From Phycisphaerales bacterium (GTDB taxonomy: Bacteria; Planctomycetota; Phycisphaerae; Phycisphaerales; UBA1924), in the NCBI GenBank assembly GCA_029213305.1, contig JARGPA010000019.1, forward strand, positions 1 through 64,000: DNA of 64,000 nt. Reading direction: 5' to 3'. Every line of letters begins with the position of its first letter. Position 1 is the stretch's first letter. Made by a program: the position numbers and the translations under genes. Below are positions 9,801 through 16,937 of the stretch, one piece after another. The notes under the pieces were generated by a model. That model was not told the DNA's origin. It ran no database searches and saw only the letters and a list, made by a program, of their open reading frames with translations.

Positions 9801-10913
9801 AGGCACTTCTGATTTATCGCGGGCTTGGCGTATATCGCCTTCGAGACCTTTGATCGTTTCTTTACAGAGTGTGACTTGGTCTTCAATTCCTTGCCATGGG
9901 GATTGGAGTTCAACAAGTTTCTTTGCGAGTTGGTCCGCGAGTTGATAACGAGGTTGATCATCATGAGCTTGTCCCGAAATGATAAGCGGGGTTCTTGCTT
10001 CATCGATCAGGGTCGAGTCAACTTCGTCAACAATCGCGAACTGGCGCTTGCGTTGAACTTGTTGTTCAACATTTCGTTTCATGTTGTCTCGGAGATAATC
10101 AAACCCAAACTCTGATGTTGTGCCGTACACAACATCACAACGATACATGTCTCGTTTCATTTCTTCTGGTTGCATATGCATTGGATGGATTGCGCCTGCA
10201 GTGAGTCCCATCCACAAGAAAAACGGGAAAGTCCAGTCACGGTCGCGCTGAACAAGATAATCGTTCACTGTCACAACATGGACTTGTTGGCGCTGTACAC
10301 AGGCCATGTATGTTGCGAGTGGTCCAACGATGGTTTTACCTTCACCCGTCTTCATTTCTGCGATTTTGCCTTGACCTAAGACCATACCGCCGATGAGTTG
10401 GACATCGAATGGGCGAGCACGATAAGGAGGGCGCGATTCAGGATATGCTTCCCTGACAGCATCGTACATTTCAATTGGGATATCCACTTGTAAGTACGGC
10501 GGGATATCAGTTGGATGTCCTAGATACTTGCCCTCTGCAGGAGCTGGTTCAAGTTGGGCAATTTGTGATTGGATCTCTTTGTATAGAACTTGAGCAGATT
10601 CATTGAGGACCGATGGATCAAAGTCGGCTTCTGGGTTAAAGATGTTTCGAATACCTACTGCACGATCCATCCCTTCGCGGGCAGCTGCATAAACATCTGG
10701 GAGGAGATCATCTGGTTTTGCTCCATCATCAAAGCGTTCACGAAACTCCGTTAACTTTGCTTGAAGCTGTTGGTCCGTGAGAACTCGCATGTTTGATTCA
10801 AGTGCAGCGATTGCTTCCACTCTTGATGTGTAGCGCTTTACGATTCGTTCGTTTCGTGAACCGAAAACCTTTGAAAGGACTTTTCCGATGACGGGAATTT
10901 CAGAGCTTGCCAT
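6831..10913 (-). CDS. secA: Preprotein translocase ATPase SecA, enlarged
   Basis: The motor of Sec export is recognised by Walker A GEGKT (190-194), DEVD (296-299), the MTGTA block (528-532), [11 protein letters not shown] (646-656) and [20 protein letters not shown] (769-788). At about 1360 residues it is far longer than the usual 800-1000. Extra material lies before Walker A, in a coiled-coil-like insert at about 342-392, and at about 656-766 between two conserved nucleotide-binding-domain-2 blocks. More is inserted in the helical region. The tail is rich in Pro, Ala and Gln and ends GPEQPE without the usual Cys-rich zinc motif. It should act at the cytoplasmic membrane with SecYEG. Confidence 0.97.
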   Translation of the reverse strand: [1360 protein letters not shown]

Positions 10914-11044
10914 TGCAGATGCTGCTTTCGTATTTCCTCGATTTGGATAAACAAATCAGAGATGGATTGCCTGTAATCGGTAGATATACAGACAAGATAT
11001 GCGAGTTGATTTTGATATGTATTATTTAGAAATGGGGATTGAGT

Positions 11045-11392
11045 TCAACCCATTGCAGGTGGAGGGAGATCAATGAGCCCGAATAATAAGTATATTGAAT
11101 GGGAATCAATACACTCATCATGTGTGAGCATTAATGTTGATCTGTTGCAATCAGAAAGCGTGTAGCCGGTTGGAACTACACAACTTGCGTGATCTATATT
11201 CGAATGACGATCAGAGATTTCTCGGATCGCAAGAGCGACTGTACTAGGAATGCGATCTATCGAGGCTGAACAAGCATTCGCAGCCGAAGCCGCCGTGCAA
11301 AGCAAGAGCTGGAATCCAATTGCAGCAATCACCAAGCCGGAGAGTGATCCGGTTGCTTTTCTTTGCTCGAGATGTTGGATTGCGTGCTTCAT
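11045..11392 (-). CDS. Possible small exported protein
   Basis: A 115-residue reading frame starts with a plausible signal peptide: a positive N-terminus, a hydrophobic stretch at about 19-36 and an AASA cleavage site. The mature part would have four cysteines and match no family I know. The ribosome binding site is weak. If it is not a gene, 10914-11593 holds nothing else I can support. Confidence 0.4.
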   Translation of the reverse strand: MKHAIQHLEQRKATGSLSGLVIAAIGFQLLLCTAASAANACSASIDRIPSTVALAIREISDRHSNIDHASCVVPTGYTLSDCNRSTLMLTHDECIDSHSIYLLFGLIDLPPPAMG

Positions 11393-11614
11393 TGATTTGG
11401 TCTATAAAAGTATCGGCGATTCTTGTGTTAAACGATGATGCTCTATAAGAACATATCTGTATTGTCTGCATGAAAATACTGTTTGTAAAGTCATGCCCCC
11501 CTATTGGTCCGATATGATACGAGTCAATTTGTACAGATCTACTTAGATTTACTGGGAGTAATAGACCCAGATCTGCACAGCTTTTAGGATTTTATGCTCG
11601 ATAAGGACAGCCAT

Positions 11615-11977
11615 ATGCTCGCAACTCGGCAATCACTGACTCAAACGAGAGAATCACTTACTCATAAGTTCACGCTTGATCGGCATGAGGGGTATCTCAC
11701 GATTGGTTTGTATCCAGATGGAAGCCCAGGTGAGCTTTTCATCAAGATTGCGAAAGAAGGGTCAGCGATATCAGGGATGTGCCAAGCATTTTGTCGTGCT
11801 TTTTCCATTGCCCTACAGTACGGATTACCAGTTGATGAAGCAGTGAAACGGTTCAAAGGGATGCGATTTGAACCCAACGGCTTAACAAACAACCCAGAAA
11901 TCCCTGAAGCAGATTCGATTATTGATTATGTCGCGAAGTATTTAGAGCTTCAATTTGCAGGACATTGTCGAAAGTAA
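11615..11977 (+). CDS. Stand-alone TSCPD-domain protein (NrdJ C-terminal-like)
   Basis: The 120-residue protein closely follows the C-terminal domain of adenosylcobalamin-dependent ribonucleotide reductase: LTIGLYPDGSPGELFIKIAK, EGSAISGM, ALQYGLPVDEAVKRF, and RFEPNGLTNNPEIPEADSI then DYV. The large catalytic part is absent, so this is a separate domain like the NrdJb subunit of split class II enzymes. The start could also be the ATG at 11594; I prefer 11615 because AAGGA lies 7 bases upstream. No nrdJ gene is in the window. The cobalamin adenosyltransferase at 42.4 kb would supply the matching cofactor. It may assist or regulate the reductase. Confidence 0.8.
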   Translation: MLATRQSLTQTRESLTHKFTLDRHEGYLTIGLYPDGSPGELFIKIAKEGSAISGMCQAFCRAFSIALQYGLPVDEAVKRFKGMRFEPNGLTNNPEIPEADSIIDYVAKYLELQFAGHCRK

Positions 11978-11993
11978 TCTAGTTTTTCATGAA

Positions 11994-12962
11994 CTATGCG
12001 ATTCGATTTGGCGGCTCCTGATTCTCAAGGGCCGCTTTTACATTCGTCATGACCATTTCAGTCATCGCATGACGCCATGCAATCTCTGCACTCCCAATAT
12101 GAGGGGTCAGAATAACATTGTCTAGTTTGAGCAACTTTGGATGAATCACAGGCTCATTTTCATACACATCGAGCCCTGCACCCCACAGTTTACCATCAGA
12201 GAGAGCTTGTGCGAGAGCTGCTTCATCTACGACTGGTCCTCTACTTGTGTTGACAAGGATTGCTGAAGATTTCATTAAACAGATGTTCTCTCGATTGATT
12301 AAATGAAAAGTTTGATCCGTCAATGGGGTATGGATGGAAACAACATCTGCTTGCGAGAGCCCGTCATCGAGTGAAACACGGGTTGCACCCAATGGAGTCA
12401 TTTCGAAGTCCAAGTGTCTCTTTCGTGCGGTATAGATAACTCGCATTCCAAATGCCTTTGCTCGCAATGCAGTCGCGTATCCGATCCGGCCGGCACCCAC
12501 GATATGGATGACTTTATTGCACAGATCCATCCCCAGGAAATCGCTCATCCCTAGGTGCTCGTTTTCCGGATATGTGTTCGATCTTGCGTAACGATCTGCT
12601 TCAATAAGTCGGCGAGCACACGACGAAACGAGCAACCAAGCAAGGTTCGCGGTCCCTTCGGTTACTGCATCTGGTGTATTGCAGACAATGATTCCCCTCT
12701 TTTTGCAGGCCGAAATGTCAATATTGTCAAAACCAACTGCAAAGTTGCAAACAATTTTTAGTTGATCCCCTGCAGCATCAAGAAGCTTGTCGTCAACTGG
12801 GTCTGTGTACATCGTAACGAGCGCCGAAAGTCCAGACACAAAGGAACAAAGCTCTTCGCGGGTTGCCTTTTTCTCTCCGAGTGTTTTAACACAAACCCCT
12901 TGTATTTCAGGCTTTCCGGGTACTGATCTTGTAATTCCGACGCATAACTGTTCAGTCTTCAT
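11994..12962 (-). CDS. D-isomer-specific 2-hydroxyacid dehydrogenase
   Basis: The 322-residue NAD(P)-dependent enzyme has the nucleotide fold GAGRIG at 156-161, the catalytic arginine in NTSRGPVVDE, a following acidic residue region (LDVYENEP) and the catalytic histidine in LTPHIGSAE. It is most like the glyoxylate/hydroxypyruvate reductase branch, which would reduce glyoxylate or hydroxypyruvate; phosphoglycerate dehydrogenase is less likely because no ACT domain follows. It converges closely (16 bp) on the TSCPD gene. Confidence 0.88.
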   Translation of the reverse strand: MKTEQLCVGITRSVPGKPEIQGVCVKTLGEKKATREELCSFVSGLSALVTMYTDPVDDKLLDAAGDQLKIVCNFAVGFDNIDISACKKRGIIVCNTPDAVTEGTANLAWLLVSSCARRLIEADRYARSNTYPENEHLGMSDFLGMDLCNKVIHIVGAGRIGYATALRAKAFGMRVIYTARKRHLDFEMTPLGATRVSLDDGLSQADVVSIHTPLTDQTFHLINRENICLMKSSAILVNTSRGPVVDEAALAQALSDGKLWGAGLDVYENEPVIHPKLLKLDNVILTPHIGSAEIAWRHAMTEMVMTNVKAALENQEPPNRIA

Positions 12963-13048
12963 GCCAAACGATAGGTCATTTATTTGTTGAGAAATGCAAC
13001 CCCTGTAGAGTGAAAGTGAAGTCTTTGAGTTCGTGGAATAGAGGCTGG

Positions 13049-13078
13049 TTTGAAGTTTTTTTCAAATTAACCGATAAA
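13049..13078 (+). promoter_or_regulatory. Possible promoter with AT-rich dyad upstream of the HU-like gene
   Basis: TTGAAG (13050-13055) and GATAAA (13073-13078) are spaced by 17 bases and fit a sigma-70-type promoter moderately well. The -35 box lies in a perfect dyad TTTGAA-6-TTCAAA (13049-13066), which may be an operator or chance. Confidence 0.35.
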
Positions 13079-13184
13079 AACAGGACAAATCCGAGTTGCT
13101 ATGCCGAGAAAAGTGCGGTAAAAACAAGTGTGTTCGGAGTAACACATACAGCATTTCCGGAAAATGCAGAATGGAGTATTAGTT

Positions 13185-13637
13185 ATGGCGAAGAGAACAA
13201 CGAAAAAAACGACCCGTCGTCCTGCAAAGAAAACCGCAGCTCGCAAGGCACCTGCAAAGAAGAAAGCACCAGCTAAGAAAGCTGTTGCAAAGACACCAGC
13301 AGCGAAGAAACCAACCAGAATTGTGTCGGCTAAGGAAAAACCACGCACCAAATCAGAGGTTCTATTGATTATCTCAGAGCATGTCGGTATTTCCAAGAAA
13401 GAAGCAGCAGCTGTGTTTGATGTCATGGGTGACATGATCCAAGCAGATCTCAAGAAGAACGCATGTGGCGCATTCAACATCCCAGGCATGATGAAAGTCA
13501 TGGTACAACGCAAGCCCGCAACCAAAGCTCGTAAGGGTATCAACCCGTTCACGAAGGAAGAAACAATCTTCAAAGCGAAACCAGCACGCAATGTCGTGAA
13601 GGTACGCCCTCTCAAGGGACTCAAAGATCGCGTTTGA
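13185..13637 (+). CDS. HU/IHF-family DNA-binding protein with lysine-rich N-terminal tail
   Basis: I take the ATG at 13185 (GGAG 8 bases upstream) over the in-frame ATG at 13164. The 150-residue product has a histone-H1-like tail of Lys, Ala, Pro and Thr at residues 1-55, then an HU-like body: TKSEVLLIISEHVGISKKEA, a dimerisation helix, the FNIPGMMKV turn and a basic beta arm (KGINPFTKEE). HU proteins bend and compact DNA as dimers. The extra tail probably adds nonspecific DNA binding. Its opening, MAKRTTKKTT, resembles that of the DksA-like protein at 30353. It has a strong terminator. Confidence 0.88.
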   Translation: MAKRTTKKTTRRPAKKTAARKAPAKKKAPAKKAVAKTPAAKKPTRIVSAKEKPRTKSEVLLIISEHVGISKKEAAAVFDVMGDMIQADLKKNACGAFNIPGMMKVMVQRKPATKARKGINPFTKEETIFKAKPARNVVKVRPLKGLKDRV

Positions 13638-13667
13638 TATCAGACTGATCTGAGTGAAAATACTTTG

Positions 13668-13704
13668 CACACCTCGGCTTTCATGCCGGGGTGTGTTCTT
13701 TTTT
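13668..13704 (+). terminator. Terminator of the HU-like gene, overlapping the cstA 3' end
   Basis: An 11-bp stem (13668-13678 and 13685-13695, one G-T pair) with a 6-base loop is followed by a T-rich run. The cstA stop codon on the other strand falls in the loop (13681-13683), so the right arm is also cstA coding sequence. Confidence 0.85.
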
Positions 13705-15669
13705 GGAGTTGTTCTTGTAATTGTTGATAAGGAGAATAGAAGCTTCGATGACTATCCAGAGCTGGAGAATCAACATGATGAATGTAATACCTAGGAGCAG
13801 GGAGTTATTTGATTGTGAGAATCCTTGCGCGAGCAGGACAATCGCGTATGTTGTGATGATGAGCATTAAGAGCATTGGGATCGCACTGACCCATGCGGGA
13901 CGTTTGGATTTGAGAAGCCAGACAGTGAGCACGAGAAGAGCAAGAGCGGCAAGGAGTTGGTTGGTGGCACCGAAGATTGGCCAGAGCTTTAGACCTCCGA
14001 GTCCGGCGTTCGCAAAATCAATCTTGAGATAGACATCGCCCCAGAGATTGGTTCCGAAGTAATCTAAACCAGGTCCTCCCCAAGGACCACCTGATCCCGT
14101 TCCATACCCAGGAGACAGCTTTGTAAACTTAAATGCGTCACTCATTGCGAAGGCGAAAGCTGTTGATACAGCGATGAATGTTGCTCCAAATCGGTTGGTA
14201 ATGAGTGTACGGATGAGTCCTAATTGTTTTGGTCTGTCTTTGCGATCTGTTGATCCACATTCAGGGCATTTAGAGTTGTGAAGTAGGCCTTCGAGTGCAT
14301 ATCCGCATTCGAAACAGAGGTTTTCTCCGTTGAACTCCCTTGAACCTGCGAGTTCTGCAATTATGTATCGTTGGAGACGTGTCGCACTATCCAGAGTGGT
14401 TGCAGCGAAACTCGCGACAAATACACCCATAAGTGTGGTTGCAAAATGTAACGAGATCCCAATGGATTCGATAAGGTATGCGGATCCTTGAATGAATGGC
14501 TCAAGTTTGGACCCAAGCCCTTTGTCACCGCCCCACTGTTGGTAGTACTGCAACCAGCGAGCGTGGCCGTCATTGTTGTGTGCGTTCATTCCAATCCCAG
14601 CAGTGCAAGCGATGATGACAAGAGTTGCTAGGAATCCTTCTGTTAGCATTGCGCCGTATCCGACATATTGAGCATCAGATTCAGATTTGAGTTGTCGTGA
14701 TGAACAACCTGAAGACACGAGACAGTGGAAACCTGAGACTGCGCCACATGCGATGGTGATGAACAAGAAGGGCATCATTGGAGGTGCTGGTGTGCCATTG
14801 CTCGAGGGATTTGGAGTGAGACGAACAGCGTCTGCGACGATGGGTGGATGTGCGATGAAGATTCCCACGACGAGGAGTGCCATAGCGATGAGAAGTTGCC
14901 AGGAGTTAATGAAGTCACGTGGTTGCAGGAGTACATTTACTGGGAGAGTTGATGCAATGTAGACATAGACCATCAGGATAAGAGTCCACCATCCGATCTC
15001 AGAGAGTATGTCGGTCATAGCACTCGGGAAGAAGCCAGAAGCAAACAAATCAGATCCCGCGCTCAAGTAGATAGAGACATACATCAGTCCAATCGCGATG
15101 AGTGAACCAAGCAGGAGATTGCCGCTGCGTTTTATCCAGATTCCTAATACAATTGCGATTGGTATCTGTAAGAAGACAGGGATGATACTTGATGGATACA
15201 ACCTGAAAATAGTTGCTATGACAAGCCCAAAGATCGCTAGGACGATCCAGAGTCCGATGACAACAACGATCATGAAGAGCATTCGGACACGCTTGTTGAT
15301 CACATCTCCGGACAGATCCGCGATTGTTCGTCCTTGATGTCTCATTGAGATTATCAGAGACCCGAAATCGTGTACCGCACCCATAAAGATCGAGCCCAAA
15401 GTGACCCAAAGCAATGCTGGTACCCAACCCCAGACTACTGCGATTGCAGGGCCGACTATCGGCCCTGTACCTGCAATTGAAGTGAAATGGTGCCCAAAAA
15501 CGAGCGATTTAGCAGATGGAATGAAATCAACGCCGTCATTTACAGAACATGCTGGAGTCTGGCGCGAGGGGTCAATTTTGAATATCTTGCGTGCAAGGAA
15601 TCGGCCATAGGTTTTATATGCAATGATGTACAGTGCAAAACTCGCGAGCACAATTATAATGGTGTCCAT
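13681..15669 (-). CDS. cstA: Carbon starvation protein CstA (pyruvate/peptide transporter) with zinc-ribbon insert
   Basis: The 662-residue integral membrane protein has many hydrophobic helices and the CstA blocks YKTYGRFLARKIF, DFIPS, FGHHFTSIAGTGPIVGPA and VHDFGSLIISMRHQGRTIAD. CstA proteins import pyruvate or peptides when carbon is scarce. Unusually, residues about 452-471 hold a CxxC-12-CxxC zinc-ribbon pattern (CFECGYA and CPECGS) in a loop between membrane helices. The ATG at 15669 has AAGGA 6 bases upstream; the longer frame to 15723 would run into the psuG region. It converges with the HU-like gene and diverges from psuG. Confidence 0.93.
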   Translation of the reverse strand: MDTIIIVLASFALYIIAYKTYGRFLARKIFKIDPSRQTPACSVNDGVDFIPSAKSLVFGHHFTSIAGTGPIVGPAIAVVWGWVPALLWVTLGSIFMGAVHDFGSLIISMRHQGRTIADLSGDVINKRVRMLFMIVVVIGLWIVLAIFGLVIATIFRLYPSSIIPVFLQIPIAIVLGIWIKRSGNLLLGSLIAIGLMYVSIYLSAGSDLFASGFFPSAMTDILSEIGWWTLILMVYVYIASTLPVNVLLQPRDFINSWQLLIAMALLVVGIFIAHPPIVADAVRLTPNPSSNGTPAPPMMPFLFITIACGAVSGFHCLVSSGCSSRQLKSESDAQYVGYGAMLTEGFLATLVIIACTAGIGMNAHNNDGHARWLQYYQQWGGDKGLGSKLEPFIQGSAYLIESIGISLHFATTLMGVFVASFAATTLDSATRLQRYIIAELAGSREFNGENLCFECGYALEGLLHNSKCPECGSTDRKDRPKQLGLIRTLITNRFGATFIAVSTAFAFAMSDAFKFTKLSPGYGTGSGGPWGGPGLDYFGTNLWGDVYLKIDFANAGLGGLKLWPIFGATNQLLAALALLVLTVWLLKSKRPAWVSAIPMLLMLIITTYAIVLLAQGFSQSNNSLLLGITFIMLILQLWIVIEASILLINNYKNNSKKEHTPA

Positions 15670-15759
15670 TGATGTTCCTTGTGCATCGAGTCGACTCTGG
15701 CTTTGAAGCTGCCAGAATACCACAGAAGACTAATTGAATCAACGGAATGGGGATCACAG

Positions 15760-16629
15760 TTGCATATTGACAAGCATGTATCATCGAGAGCAGTAGCCTT
15801 AGAAACAACCTTGCTCGTTCATGGTGTTCCTACAGATTCCGCGGCGGGATTATCGATAGAACTCGATTCCATAATTGCTAATGAGGGGTCAAAGGCGGCC
15901 TTGATTGGATTGATGGATGGAACTCCAACTATTGGAATGAGTAATCAACAGTTACAAATCATGCTCGATGATGGGAATGTTGCAAAAGCAAATACATCAA
16001 ATCTTGGAATCTGTTTAAGCAGGAGACAGCATGCAGCAACAACTGTGAGTAGCACAATGGAACTCGCAGCATTCGCAGGTTTACGAGTATTTGCCACAGG
16101 TGGACTCGGTGGTGTTCATGAGGGATATGGTACTAAGTTTGATATCTCTTCAGACTTAATGGCGTTCACTCGATTTCCAGTTGCGGTAGTAACGAGCGGC
16201 GTAAAATCAATTCTCGATGTCGTTTCCACTCGCGAAGCGCTTGAAACATTGGGTATTACTGTTGTGGGGTTCAAAACAGATACATTTCCTGCGTTCTATC
16301 TTCGTGAATCTGAGTCTGGAGTTGATGCTCGGTTCGATGATATTGATGAGTTGGCTGAGTTTGTGCGTAATGAACTTCCTCGCAGCGGCCGTGGCATAGT
16401 TATTGCAAATCCAATTCCTGAAGAATCAGAACTAGACACTAACCAATGGAGCAAGTGGCTTAAAAAAGCAAAGAAACTCGCTGAATCGGATGGTGCGATC
16501 GGGAGAGGGGTTACTCCTGCAGTACTCGGGCATCTCCATGAAGTGTCTGAAGGAAAGACTCTCGAAGCGAATATCGCATTGATAAAATCCAACGCTCAAG
16601 TCGCAGGGATGATCGAATCAAGGCTCTGA
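15760..16629 (+). CDS. psuG: Pseudouridine-5'-phosphate glycosidase
   Basis: PsuG/IndA splits pseudouridine 5'-phosphate to uracil and ribose 5-phosphate. Recognisable blocks are VALETTLLVHGVP near the start, the ATGGLGGVHEG block with a catalytic-site His, SGVKSILDV and the C-terminal VTPAVLGHLHEVSEGKTLEAN block. The frame is open back to 15679, but that would put the start only 9 bases from the divergent cstA start. The family N-terminus and a GGGGA 6 bases upstream favour the TTG at 15760, giving 289 residues. No psuK kinase is nearby. Confidence 0.88.
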   Translation: MHIDKHVSSRAVALETTLLVHGVPTDSAAGLSIELDSIIANEGSKAALIGLMDGTPTIGMSNQQLQIMLDDGNVAKANTSNLGICLSRRQHAATTVSSTMELAAFAGLRVFATGGLGGVHEGYGTKFDISSDLMAFTRFPVAVVTSGVKSILDVVSTREALETLGITVVGFKTDTFPAFYLRESESGVDARFDDIDELAEFVRNELPRSGRGIVIANPIPEESELDTNQWSKWLKKAKKLAESDGAIGRGVTPAVLGHLHEVSEGKTLEANIALIKSNAQVAGMIESRL

Positions 16630-16937
16630 ACACTCGATTACCTTACACAATCCTTGCAAACAGTGATTATCGGTCATTTCTTTATCAAAGATTGACACGA
16701 GAGAAGGCAATTCTTCCCCACTGAATGGGGTATTTCATGCTAATATACGGGACGACAGTATTTCAAGCATTTGCTCAGCGCAGATGCTTCGCGAGCAAGA
16801 AGAGGCTCGTTCATTGTTATGAGAGATGGAGCACGGGTTGGAGAACCCGGCTACAAAAATTGGATGATTCAAAGTTGATAATCAGTATGCTGATTTCAAC
16901 GAAAGTTGTCCTTGAACACCCTTTAGGAGACAGAGAC
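16630..16937 (+). promoter_or_regulatory. Structured leader region of a secreted dockerin protein
   Basis: This 308-bp gap holds no gene. An extended -10 box (TGC then TAATAT, 16738-16746) would start transcription near 16752. Three stable hairpins follow, each with one unpaired base on the 5' arm: 16771-16798 (TTGCTC, bulged A, GCG), 16830-16852 (AGC, bulged A, CGGGTT, GGAG loop) and 16874-16900 (GTTGA, bulged T, AATCAG, TATG loop). AGGAG then precedes the ATG at 16938. A smaller stem lies at 16716-16730, upstream of the proposed start. It may be a cis-regulatory RNA or a small RNA; no known riboswitch class fits. Confidence 0.5.

Noticed and set aside
13067-13624. 185-residue open frame antisense to the HU-like gene
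   Set aside because: Same effect of Lys/Ala codons on the opposite strand; the plus-strand HU domain is clear.
16830-16852. Cyclic di-GMP riboswitch (GEMM-like) reading of the GGAG-loop hairpin
   Set aside because: The conserved GEMM core bases and second helix pairing were not found.
16725-16937. Upstream extension of the secreted dockerin protein
   Set aside because: The signal peptide and ribosome binding site are at 16938; the extension covers hairpins and has no protein-like pattern.
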